Source of the DNA: Chara braunii
Taxonomy: Eukaryota; Streptophyta; Charophyceae; Charales; Characeae
Direction of reading: 5' to 3'
Length of the DNA stretch: 43,044 bases
NCBI GenBank assembly: GCA_003427395.1
Contig: BFEA01001052.1
Span: forward strand, 171,286 to 214,329
Shown here: piece after piece, positions 9,140-18,021 of the stretch
Numbering within the stretch: the first letter of the stretch is position 1
How the letters are laid out: every line of letters starts with the position of its first letter
Program-made: the position numbers and the translations under genes
Notes under the pieces: generated by a model
Databases searched by the model: none
The model's input: only the letters and a program-made list of their open reading frames with translations
Told to the model about the DNA's origin: nothing

Positions 9140-10368
9140 ATGGCGTGCTACAACTCCGGTCTTCACAGACACTTCTCACGGAAGTGTCCTCATCCACGTC
9201 GGAATGTGGCCACAAGTGCAAATACGCTTCTGGCTCTTCCTCCAACCACAATTGCGGTTCCTGTGTCTAACACAAGTCAACTTTTGGATCTTCCTCCAAC
9301 CACAACTAGCGTCGTGGCTCAGGCGCCCACACCAGCTACGACTGGCGAACATTTCCAGACACAACCATCAGCTCAGCACTTCGCGGCGACACCGAAGCCG
9401 GACTGGTGGCAACAAAACCAGAACATGCTTGAAGATATGAATGGTTTCTACAAGTAACTCAGGTTGACGGCGCAGATAGATCAGGAGAAGGAAGTTGAGG
9501 AAAGAAAGGAGAAAGAAGCTCAAGAGGCGCTTGTTCGTAGGAAAGAGAAGAGTTGTTCGTGGATGTGGGGCCAAGATTGACCAACGTTTGGTGTTTGTCT
9601 TTGACGCATTACTGCATCGAATGGGAGAGGTGGAAAGAGTAGACAGAGCAAGCACGAGTAAAGGGTTGCAGGCAGATGACGCGGTTAGACTTCGAAGGGA
9701 GGTTACGGAGCTGCGAGCTAAACTATTCTCAAAGAAGTTGAAGGAGGATATTGAAACGTTGAAGAGGGGGAAGGAAGTTCTGAGCAATAAGCTGGATTTG
9801 GGAAGACAATTGGAGGAACTGAAGGAGCAGGTGAAAAGCCTGAAGAAGGAGAAAGAGTTGTCGGCAGAGGAGGGGCAACAATGGAGATGTGCGGCCCTTC
9901 ATCCGGGTAACAAACATGGTAACATTGCCATTAGCGCACCACAAAGTGAGTCACAAGGGAGGCCTAAATCTCGCTCTGTAACTTCGCCAAATGATCTCGA
10001 GAAGTTACGCAAACAGTACCGGAGATTAAGGGAAATGTAGCAGTTGTCCTTTGTGGAAGTGAAGTTGCTGAAGCAGAAAAGTGCAGAGGCGGGGGCAAAG
10101 CAAATGGTCGTGGAAAAGAAAGCCGATTTGCTCACGAAGCAGGCAGATCTGCTGAAATCACCAAAGATAGAGGGCACGAACTTGCACAATCGTTTGGAAC
10201 AAATGGCGATCAACAACTCACAAAAGAAGAAGAAAGGGCCGCTAGGCAGGCCAAGTGCTTTGACCATTAAGGTGGTTGCGGTCAATGATCGGCATATGTT
10301 TCTTGCTGAGGAGAAGAAACACCGTCGCACTTTGAAGAAGGCAGGATTGGAACCCTATGTGCAGACGC
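9140..10368 (+). pseudogene. PLE-2 ORF1: degenerate zinc-knuckle/coiled-coil protein (5' part)
   Basis: ATG at 9140 opens almost directly on the zinc knuckle ACYNSGLHRHFSRKCPHP. The second Cys is Ser, so the knuckle has lost a metal ligand. A Thr/Pro-rich linker follows, then a TAA at 9455-9457. The frame stays meaningful beyond it (charged coiled coil EKEVEERKEKEAQEAL), shifts near 9545-9570, and runs on from 9495 in the new frame as a long coiled coil to a TAG near 10038. It continues in frame to a Lys-rich block KKKKGPLGRPSALT and a helical C-terminal segment. The order knuckle, coiled coil, basic block, helical C-terminus matches PLE-1 ORF1. Mitochondrial sequence interrupts it at about 10369; the acidic tail resumes at 11015. 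Confidence 0.65.
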
Positions 10369-10710
10369 GGTCACCTTTGGTCTTTCATTATCTCTTTTTA
10401 TTGGGCTTACTATAGTGGGATTTCAAACTCATGGACTTCATTTTTTGAGTTTTTTATTACCTCAAGGCGTACCTTTGCCATTAGCACCTGTTTTAGTACT
10501 TCTTGAACTAATTTCTTATTGTTTTCGCGCACTAAGTCTAGGAATACGTTTATTTGCCAATATGATGGCTGGTCATAGTTTAGTGAAGATTTTGAGTGGT
10601 TTTGCTTGGACTATGTTGTCTATGGGAGGTATCATGTATTTAGCTCATCTTGCACCTTTTCTCATTGTTTTCGCATTAACTGGGTTAGAGTTAGGTGTTG
10701 CTGTATTAGC
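10369..10710 (+). pseudogene. atp6: Nuclear copy of mitochondrial atp6 (C-terminal part)
   Basis: Open frame encoding the C-terminal part of ATP synthase subunit a (F0). It contains the conserved block [20 protein letters not shown], then [19 protein letters not shown], including the essential Arg of the proton channel helix, and [13 protein letters not shown]. The reading starts mid-protein (about [11 protein letters not shown]) at the junction with PLE-2 ORF1. The last native residues (ELGVAVL) run directly into atp1 sequence at about 10708-10712. No stop or frameshift is visible, and the AT-rich composition differs from both flanks, so the transfer is probably young. It has no start, targeting peptide or promoter, so it is a NUMT fragment and not a working gene. 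Confidence 0.88.
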
Positions 10711-11014
10711 GGAACTATCTACTTTATTAGAACAAAGAATTACAAATTATTACACCAAATTACAAGTGGATGAAATCGGTCGAGTGGTTTCGGTAGGAGA
10801 TGGAATTGCACGTGTTTATGGATTGAACAAGATTCAAGCTGGAGAAATGGTCGAATTTTCCAGTGGTGTTAAAGGAATGGCACTGAATCTAGAAAATGAG
10901 AGTGTAGGAATTGTGATTTTTGGTAGTGATACTGCCATTAAAGAAGGAGATATTGTCAAACGTACTGGATCTATTGTAGATGTTCCTGTAGGAAGATCTA
11001 TGTTGGGTCGTGTT
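10711..11014 (+). pseudogene. atp1: Nuclear copy of mitochondrial atp1 (alpha subunit, N-terminal part)
   Basis: Starts at about the tenth codon of the F1-ATPase alpha subunit ([20 protein letters not shown]) and runs through the N-terminal beta-barrel region with [20 protein letters not shown] and [19 protein letters not shown]. Similarity stops after MLGRV at about 11014, before the Walker A region. It is fused in frame to atp6, so a chimeric ORF runs to the TGA at 11054-11056. Either two mitochondrial pieces were joined on insertion or a recombinant mitochondrial molecule was the donor. The downstream DNA returns to PLE-2 ORF1. Confidence 0.88.
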
Positions 11015-11147
11015 CCGTGCAAAAGGTTATGGTACGAGATCGAGGTTAGGAGATGAGCAAGAAGAACAGGACATCAGGAAAGGTAAGGCGCAGGAAACTG
11101 ACGAACTGGAGACTTCGATCGAAGAGGCACCGTTGGACTCGGCATAG
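11015..11147 (+). pseudogene. PLE-2 ORF1 acidic C-terminal tail
   Basis: After the mitochondrial insert, a frame reads [20 protein letters not shown] and ends LETSIEEAPLDSA at a TAG (11145-11147). An acidic tail just before the stop also ends PLE-1 ORF1 (DSDENKKEDRGLGTD). This suggests ORF1 resumes here and the NUMT sits inside it. The tail is short and of low complexity, so the assignment rests mainly on position. Confidence 0.45.
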
Positions 11148-11470
11148 GGCTGTCTCTCAAACGTGGCAAAATTATGGAATCTGGCGGTGAGGTGTTGTCA
11201 ATCTCGTGCTTCTTCTTTGCCTTCTTTTGTCTCTTTTTTTTTCTCTTTAAAAAAAAAAAAACAAAAACAAAAAAAAAACGCTCCAATCTATTCGTGGGGA
11301 GCAGCACGTGTTGGGAACCAGGCGCAGCGTCCCATATCGAATTGTACAGATCATTAAGAACATTTGAGATCATTTGAGATGCCGGGGCCATTACCCGGCT
11401 TCGACTGAGATCAGCCTGTGAATATCTAATGACCTATTAAAGAACTACTCATGCAGTAGGCTGCCACAGA
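11148..11470. other. T-run/A-run tract and unassigned sequence
   Basis: A T-rich run directly followed by an A-rich run (about 11228-11279) could fold back on itself. There is a tandem aacatttgagatcatttgagat at 11359-11380. No gene is recognised; the small frames here translate to poly-Lys or poly-Phe. Confidence 0.4.
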
Positions 11471-11479
11471 CGTCCTACG

Positions 11480-12200
11480 AATGCTCACAACCCTCAGGAT
11501 TCCTAACAAGCCCTTCTAAGACTTTCCAACACAGTCTTACTCCTTGCTGAGCTCTTCCAGGCCTCACGCCCCCACCCTACTGGGTTACAGGCAACACAAC
11601 TCGCCCCAACTCCAATAAAGCGTCGTCCCAGCAGCAAACCTTGGCTGTCCCTTGGGATGCCCACCCCAAAGCATCCCCAGATCTCTCTACCAGGCCTCAC
11701 ACTCTTGCATCAACAGGTTACAGGGCAACACCCCAGCACCGACCAGCGTCGTTTTGGCATCGAACAGCCGCAGATCACTGAGTATAACCGCTTCAAAACC
11801 GCCTAGGATGGGTTGCTAAGATTCCCCAGAGTCCTAAGACATTCATAAGAACCACTAACAAATCAGATAGGTGAAACCTATTCAATCCACCTACGACCAC
11901 CACCAGCGTGACTGTTTTCAGCACAAACTGAAGTTCTTCCAAGCCTCATGCTCCCATCAGGTTAGGTTACAGAGCTGCACCACCTTACTCCAAAACCGTC
12001 CAGCATTGCTCCAGTTACGACCCCCGATGACCACTGAGACTGCCCCCGCACACAGCCCCCGAGAGCTCTCTACCAGGCCTCACGGCCCCACTAAGCTAGG
12101 TCACAGAGTTGCGCCACCTGGCTCCGGCTCCGGCCAGCGTTGCTCCAGCATCGGTCTTCGAGGGCCACCAAATTTTCAACCCCCCTTCGCAGGATCACAG
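11480..12200. repeat. Four degenerate tandem copies of a C-rich 130-190 bp unit
   Basis: Each copy starts with a gcctca(c/t)-(g/c)c block (about 11560, 11693, 11944 and 12073), then a ggttacag or ggtcacag block 20-30 bases later, then ccagc-ttg-tcca. Copies have diverged strongly and differ in length. No coding potential is convincing. It sits between the PLE-2 ORF1 tail and the PLE-2 endonuclease, so it may be insert DNA or spacer expansion. Confidence 0.45.
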
Positions 12201-12829
12201 ATGAATTGTCAGATAGCACCTATTCCTACAACCTCCTCGAGCGGCAAACCAAATGAAAAGAAATAGTAAACTTAGTCTAGATGATAGACTTATTCAAGAA
12301 AGCTCGCCCCTCCCTCCCCCTACCCCTCCCCCCTCAGCCCTACACTGCCTCCGGCTAGGTGAGTCACCCACTCTCCCTCGGCCCCAATATAGGACCAACC
12401 CTCTACCCCCCTTTCCCCAGGAGCACGCAGTTCCCACCTAAAGCATGCCCCCCCCGACCCCTTGCCCATTTCTGCATCCGTCGGGACTGATATTGACCCA
12501 CACACCAGCCCCTGCCCTAGAATAGGGCAACCCCCTACTCCGGCCCTACCTTCTTTGAGACATTCAGCCCCCGCCTTTTGATGCCCCTGCAAGATAGAGC
12601 TCCCCCCTCCCCCTTCCTACCGTTTAACCCTCCGGGAGCGATCCAATTGGAAATTTATGAAAGTCATGATGAAGAAAGGTAGATGAATTTTTTTTTTTTG
12701 ATTTTGCTGATGACGACGAAAAGCACCCTAAAAATGATGAGGAGGAGGATGAGGGTGACAACCAACTCACCTGCTGATGTGAATGGCAAACAATGCCTTA
12801 AAGAGTAACCATCTAATGATGGCAAACTG
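12201..12829. other. Pyrimidine-rich low-complexity and unassigned sequence
   Basis: About 12300-12620 is dominated by C and CCCTCCCC runs with only short, non-conserved frames on either strand. About 12640-12829 is AT-rich with gatgatgatg at its end and a run of 12 T at about 12690. No gene or RNA is recognised. Confidence 0.4.
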
Positions 12830-13555
12830 ATGATGATGATGATGCCTTCTTCTGTCAATGATAGCTTGGTGAACTATCTCTTTCCCTTGGCCATAATTTT
12901 ATTGATTATGAATGATCAAATTTCGTGGGGTGTGAAGTATCAGGCCTTTTTGCTGAAACTGATTAGGCAGGACTTCGATTGGTTTAGTTGTCCCGGTTCG
13001 CTGGTTTATGTCCTAATCTCTCCTTGGTTAGAACATACCTATGTGGGTTGCACTGGACGTGTGTTGGGGTATAGATGGTGGGAACGTGTGAATCGGGTCT
13101 GTAATGAAGAGGTGATTCATAAGGCGGTCATAATCACCGCTTATACGGGTGGTTGCGCAGGTGTGGGATTGACCAGTATGTACCGTTCCCCATCGGAGTG
13201 TGTGATGCCAAGGACCTGATTTTGTTGGAAAATTTTGTGATTAGGACAACTTGCCCGTACTTGAATAGTCGGGATAAGCCAAGGCAGTTTCGGAGATGCC
13301 GACCAGGACGAAAGGGAAGGAGGAAAATTGGTAAGAAATGTGAAGAGGGGGGTTGTCAATGGGCAAGAGCTCTCACCTGACTTTTCAAACCACCGACTGT
13401 AACGATTCATGCAGTCTCCTAAAACTTCTCATTGTGTGCAAGGAGGAGGGGAAGGATTCGTTGGTAATGCTATGTAAGGGGGAGCTATTGTTTATTGATA
13501 AATGGAAAATCGTGCGGTGTTGTTTTGGAGGCATGATGATAGAAACTCGGTTTGG
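12830..13555 (+). pseudogene. PLE-2 ORF2 N-terminus: GIY-YIG endonuclease and start of linker
   Basis: The first frame reads GSLVYVLISP (GIY-like strand, about 12995-13025), then TYVGCTGR (YIG half) and YRWWERV, aligned with ERWWEH of PLE-1. The frame shifts near 13150-13165. The second frame gives DLILLENFVIRTTCPYLNSR with the conserved Glu (13228) and Asn (about 13264) spaced as in GIY-YIG nucleases, followed by a basic segment. A third frame continues with SLLKLL and DKWKIVRCCFG, matching residues about 47-85 of the PLE-1 RT frame. The gypsy LTR starts at 13560 and the rest of PLE-2 lies at 32991. The catalytic Glu survives here, unlike in PLE-1, but the frame is broken. The His of RWWEH is Arg-Val here. 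Confidence 0.7.
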
Positions 13556-13559
13556 CAGG
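13556..13559. other. CAGG target-site duplication, left
   Basis: The four bases before the left LTR are cagg; the four bases after the right LTR (32991-32994) are also cagg. Removing one copy and everything between restores continuity of PLE-2 ORF2 homology, which supports this as the gypsy insertion site. Confidence 0.75.
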
Positions 13560-14958
13560 TGTTATGATCCTGATCATTTCCAAAGTACAAATTCACAATG
13601 AAAGACAATGCCAGCCAATTGCGAAAGAAATGAAAGCACTTGCAAAGAGATAGAGACCAGAGGAGAGAGAAACAAGAAGAAGAAGAAGAAGAAGAAGAAG
13701 AAGAAGAAGAAGATATGCACCAGCAAGACCAATGGCAATTCCCCCTTCTCTCTCCACCTTCCTCCTCCTCCTTCACTTTGCCAATCTTATTCCTCTCCCA
13801 ATAATAATAATAACAATTAATGGATGAACCAGAATCAATGTCCAAAGTTCCCTCTTACTGCTGACTCAACAACAACAACAACAACAACAACAACAAGTCC
13901 ACCATAGCTATGGCTTCCCTCCTTCTGCCTCCTCTCTTGTGCATAGGCTATGGCGGACTACTCAGGGCCCTGCCCTCCTGTCCAAAGGACAACCCAAAGC
14001 AGCTATGGTGCTGCACTCCTGTCCAAAGGACAACCCAAAGCAGCTATGATGCTGCTGGCTGGTCCGCCATGCCTGACTCTGCCTCGAGCTTCCTTGGTGC
14101 GGCACGACCCCAACTGGGGCCTTCCAGATGCAGCGCCCAACAAGGTGATGAAGATGGTGTCTACCATAGCCAGGTATGTGCCTCGCCACTCTCCTCCTTA
14201 GCCCCCTTCTCCTTCCTCCTCAAGCTGGGCTGCTAGCCATAGCCAGGCTGAGCGCCAGCTGCCCTTCACCTCCAAGCAGCACTGTATCAGCCAGCGCTGC
14301 GCTCCAGCAGCATGTCGCCAATCCTTGCATACCGCAATTGAGGAGGAACTACTTGCTCCTCCGAAAGATATAGCGGCCTACTGGCCTTCTGGGCGGTGAC
14401 TTCCTAGGCCGAGCGGCCTCCCAGTAACCAGTACCTCCTCCCTTTCGGAGGGAAACATCATTGCAGGCTCTGCTATCCTCCGGACAGGCCCTAGACCCGG
14501 GCTACTTGGATTGGTACCGGCCTACCTCTATCCTACCACTACCGGGCCTCTAAGAATGCCAACTTTTTGTCTTCTTCTGCTCGGCCTCCAATACCCGACA
14601 CTCCTACCACTACTCGAGTGGTACCGGCCTACCTGCTACTTGAGTGTTTTTCCCCGCTGCTCTAAGTGTCGCGGGCCTACCCCCGCTACTTGAGTGTTTA
14701 CCCCCCTGCAACCCTCAAAGTCANGGCCACAGGTNAGTACCGGCNCTGCGGGGCCTTGCAACCAACAAGTACCCTTGCGGGTCACACACACACTCAACCG
14801 ACAAGCACTCAGACAGGCATGCAAACCAGCAGGCACGCACACACACACAGACTTGGAAACCACAGCAGAATGCGGAAATCACAGCAAGGCATTCATTCCA
14901 GTGGCAAATCCCATAAATCAGCACTGTTCTCAGTCTGTGTTTTTGGTGGGTCATTACA
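13560..14958 (-). repeat. Gypsy 3' LTR (left copy)
   Basis: 1,399 bp, colinear with 21927-23000 plus 32656-32990. It contains a GAA microsatellite (about 13674-13711), an AAC microsatellite (about 13867-13896) and a tandem duplication around cctgtccaaaggacaaccca (about 13976-14047), all shared with the other LTR. Three N bases (14724, 14736, 14745) read c, a and g in the right copy at 32756, 32768 and 32777. Confidence 0.9.
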
Positions 14959-14976
14959 CTACCCCCCTCTCAAGAG
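14959..14976 (-). other. Polypurine tract
   Basis: On the minus strand the bases just before the 3' LTR read cttgagaggggggtag, a purine-rich run ending exactly at the LTR start TGTAATGACC. This is where plus-strand priming occurs in LTR retrotransposons. Confidence 0.8.
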
Positions 14977-15110
14977 CGAGGTCCCATCGAGCGATTAACT
15001 CATTCAGAGTCGGCACAGAATGCATCGTGGGCGTAGATCAAAAAGAGGGATTTAGTAAGACCGTAGGGAGTGAGTTTTGCAGAAAACTTAGCAGTCTGTC
15101 CATCAGCGAT

Positions 15111-16202
15111 CTATCGTTCATAAGCGTTCACAACACGGGGAGCATTCTTTAACAGCTCTTTTCGGTCCATCCAGAAGAATTCGGTAAACGGGTGATAGAG
15201 AAAGTGAACATTGTACTGTCTGTTCCTCCCTCTTCCCTCGTGGGAAACAATTCTGTCTATCTCATAACCCCCATCGATAGGATGAGGTATCATAGGATCT
15301 CGGAACGGAAAAGTCTCATCATCAATGTGTGGAAACAGTTTGGATGCGTGAAAGACCGGATACGTGCGCAGATGAGGAGGCATGTCAATCACATACAAAG
15401 GACCAAAATCATCCCCAATCACCTTCAGAACCTGCCAAGGGCCATAGTACAATGGAAGAAGCTTTCGTGATACGCCCTCTTCGTCAGAAAACTCAGACAT
15501 TTTAACCCAGACATAGCTTCCTACTTCGAAGGTCCCTTCTTTGCGCGACTTGTTAGCATGTTTGATCATGGCATGTTGACGCTTGTTCATTGCTGCGATA
15601 GCAGCTTTGAGCAAGCGTGCATACTTGGCATTGTAGCCAGGCATGTCGGGCGTCAGACCAGGTGACCGTTCGGGGAACAGATAGGAGAGAGGATTGCGCA
15701 GCCGCCATCCGTATTGCAGCTGATTCGGTGTCACACCCATTGCAGAGTGAATGAAGTTGTTGTACAACCCCTTCACTTTGTGTAACTCCTTGTCCCATAT
15801 GTTCTGATCTGGCATAATTAACGCACGAAGTAGTTGGATGACAGTCTGGTTGGTTTCCTCAGTCAATCCATTGGCTTCGAGGTGTCGACCAGAAGTCTTG
15901 TTGAGTTTAATGTCGTAGATCTGAGAAGTGAAGTCCTTCCAATCTTTGCTAATAAATCTGGTGTCCCGATCACTCACAATAGTTTTCGGGTGGCCATACT
16001 GCAGAATATACTGCTCATGAAATTCTTCGATGACAAGCTCAGTTGGGGCATGGGTAGGGAAAGGAATCAAGTTCAGAAATTTGGAAAAACGGTCCACGAT
16101 GAGCATGACTTGTGAATTCCCTGCCCCACTCACCTTTCCCATGTCCGTGAAGTCGATGGAAATCGACTCACCGGGTCCATCAGGAATGGGGAGGGGTTTC
16201 AA
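15111..16202 (-). CDS. Gypsy integrase core and chromodomain-like tail (part)
   Basis: 363-codon open stretch on the minus strand. The integrase core has Asp17 (SIDFTDM), Asp78 (VSDRDTRF) and Glu115 (GLTEETNQT), the D,D,~36,E catalytic triad, all present. A linker with the GPWQVLKVIG strand-rich motif follows. The C-terminus (about residues 309-360) has the outline of a chromodomain (YEIDRIVSHEGRGRNRQYNV then LLKNAPRVVNAYE). The Trp expected in the first aromatic-cage strand is absent (VHFLYH), while FW remains later. Chromodomains steer integration to marked chromatin; this one may bind differently or be decayed. The stretch is in another frame from RT/RNase H because of a short insertion near 16220, so its first Met is not a true start. 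Confidence 0.88.
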   Translation of the reverse strand: MKPLPIPDGPGESISIDFTDMGKVSGAGNSQVMLIVDRFSKFLNLIPFPTHAPTELVIEEFHEQYILQYGHPKTIVSDRDTRFISKDWKDFTSQIYDIKLNKTSGRHLEANGLTEETNQTVIQLLRALIMPDQNIWDKELHKVKGLYNNFIHSAMGVTPNQLQYGWRLRNPLSYLFPERSPGLTPDMPGYNAKYARLLKAAIAAMNKRQHAMIKHANKSRKEGTFEVGSYVWVKMSEFSDEEGVSRKLLPLYYGPWQVLKVIGDDFGPLYVIDMPPHLRTYPVFHASKLFPHIDDETFPFRDPMIPHPIDGGYEIDRIVSHEGRGRNRQYNVHFLYHPFTEFFWMDRKELLKNAPRVVNAYER

Positions 16203-17812
16203 CAGGCCATAAGGCTTATATGCCTATGGACCTTGGTCCTTTGACAAAATTGACATTCAACAATAAATTTATGAGCAGATCCTTTCATTCCCGACCAATC
16301 AAACTGCTGCAGAAGACTTTCATAAGTCTTCTCAAAGCCGAAATGTCCACTCCGACCATGTGCCAAATCCAAGAAATGAGTCCGGAGAGGCGCATGGTTG
16401 GGTACACACAAACAATCAAATTTCCCATACCGGCAGAATACAAGACCCTCGCACTCATGAAAATCAGGCTGACTGTTAGGGTCAGCCTTGAGCTGCTCAA
16501 GGATGGGACTAAGGTCCGGATCCTTGGCGGTATGTTCGGCCAGATCCTCCTTCAGTTTCCTTCGGGGTTCATACAAACCCACAAGGCAAGTCAAAAGCTC
16601 AGGATGGCGGGACAAAGCATCAGTAACTCGGTTATAACAACCTTTCGTGTGTTTCAACTCAAAGTTATAGACATGAATGTCATGCAACCAGCAGATCAGT
16701 GTAGGAGAGAGATCAGTTTGTGTCTTAATCCACGACAAGGTTTGGTGATCTGAGTAAACCTTGAAGTGCCGACCCAAGAGGTAGTGCTTCCAATGTGTGA
16801 GCGCCTCGTGCAAGGCGTAGAGCTCACGCATATATGTGGAGGTAACTACCTTGTGGCTGGGCATGCGTTTGCTGTAATACTCGAGCGAATGCAGGCCATC
16901 ACCATCATCTGGTTGCAGCACTGCACCAATCCCAAACTGGCTCGCGTTCGTAGTGACTACGAATGTGAGGTTGGGATTCGCAATGCGGAGCACAGGATGA
17001 CTCACGAATGCCTCTTTCAAGGCTTGGAACGCAGTCTCACATTTCTCACACCACGCATAGGCAACATTCTTACTTGTTAGTCTCGAGAGTGGGTGAGCAA
17101 TGACAGAAAATTTGGACACAAACTTCCGATAATACGAGGCCAAACCCAGAAAAGAACGCAGTTCGCGTACGTTTGCCGGTTGAGGCCACTTTCGTATGAC
17201 CTCAACCTTGGTTGCCTCCGGCTCAAGGCCGTTTGCAGACAACCGGTGCCCAAGATAGATGACGCTATCCCTTCCAAACTCAGATTTCTCTAAGCTGAGG
17301 TGCAGTTGCTCCTCCTTGAGGACCTGCAAAACCTCCTCAAGGTGCTTGACGTGCTCTTCCATGGACTTCCTGTAAATCAGGATGTCATCGAGGTAAACAA
17401 CAACAAACCTGTTAAGCTGATGGCGGATAACCTTGTCCATGAGACACTGAAATGTGGCTGGTGCATTCGTAAGACCGAAGGGCATAACGATGAATTCGTA
17501 CAACCCATCGCGTGTTTTGAATGCAGTTTTATGCTGGTCACTCGGATCAACTTCAATCTGGTGGTAACCAGACTTGAGGTCGATCTTGGAGAAGACCTTG
17601 CACCCACCTGCCGCATCTAGCAGATCATCTATGCGAGGCAAACAGTAAGCATTCTTTCTGGTGATCTGATTCAGGCCACGATAGTCAATACACATCCGAA
17701 GTTTGCCTCCTTTCTTTGGTACAAACAAGACAGGTGCACCGAACTCAGACTCACTAGGCCTAATCCATCCACGATTGATCATGTCATCAATTGGTCTCCT
17801 CAACTCCTCCAA
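16199..17812 (-). CDS. Gypsy reverse transcriptase, RNase H and integrase zinc domain (part)
   Basis: 537-codon open stretch, minus strand. RT: MCIDYRGLN, motif A with Asp78 (KIDLKSGYHQ), FGLTNAPATF, and motif C YLDD at 140-143, all intact. RNase H: the first catalytic residue expected in TTDAS is Asn289, while Glu330, Asp355 and Asp398 are present. Integrase HHCC finger: His485, His490, Cys520, Cys523. The frame ends about five codons after the place where the integrase linker should continue; the rest is in a different frame (15111-16202). Upstream, the same frame continues with good homology-like sequence (FPEVLAEPRGVPERPVKHKI) but contains a TGA near 17935 and a TAA near 17820, so the true protein starts earlier. 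The RT could be active as a protein, but the RNase H probably is not. Confidence 0.92.
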   Translation of the reverse strand: MEELRRPIDDMINRGWIRPSESEFGAPVLFVPKKGGKLRMCIDYRGLNQITRKNAYCLPRIDDLLDAAGGCKVFSKIDLKSGYHQIEVDPSDQHKTAFKTRDGLYEFIVMPFGLTNAPATFQCLMDKVIRHQLNRFVVVYLDDILIYRKSMEEHVKHLEEVLQVLKEEQLHLSLEKSEFGRDSVIYLGHRLSANGLEPEATKVEVIRKWPQPANVRELRSFLGLASYYRKFVSKFSVIAHPLSRLTSKNVAYAWCEKCETAFQALKEAFVSHPVLRIANPNLTFVVTTNASQFGIGAVLQPDDGDGLHSLEYYSKRMPSHKVVTSTYMRELYALHEALTHWKHYLLGRHFKVYSDHQTLSWIKTQTDLSPTLICWLHDIHVYNFELKHTKGCYNRVTDALSRHPELLTCLVGLYEPRRKLKEDLAEHTAKDPDLSPILEQLKADPNSQPDFHECEGLVFCRYGKFDCLCVPNHAPLRTHFLDLAHGRSGHFGFEKTYESLLQQFDWSGMKGSAHKFIVECQFCQRTKVHRHISLMAC

Positions 17813-18021
17813 CTCGCCTTATCCCATACGGTAGACGCAGCTCTTTGGAGGAACACTCCCTTCTATTATCTCGATCTTGTGTTTGACCGGACGCTCGGGA
17901 ACTCCACGAGGTTCGGCCAAAACTTCAGGGAATCAATCGAATAGATGAATGTTTGTTGGGACTTCCGGTGGAGGATCATCCTCATCGGGAGAAAGAAAAT
18001 CAGATCGAGAATTTACAGCAA
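17813..18021 (-). pseudogene. Protease-RT connector with in-frame stops
   Basis: Minus-strand reading gives an acidic, Pro-rich stretch (SPDEDDPPPEVPTNIHLFD), a TGA, then the typical entry to gypsy RT (EVLAEPRGVPERPVKHKIEI), a Cys-Val-Tyr-Arg-Met block, and a TAA just before the RT open stretch. The two stops separate protease and RT in what was presumably one polyprotein. Confidence 0.7.

Noticed and set aside
10415-11056. Functional chimeric ATP synthase gene
   Set aside because: No proper start, half of each protein is missing, and it lies inside a decayed retroelement ORF; a nuclear mitochondrial insert explains it.
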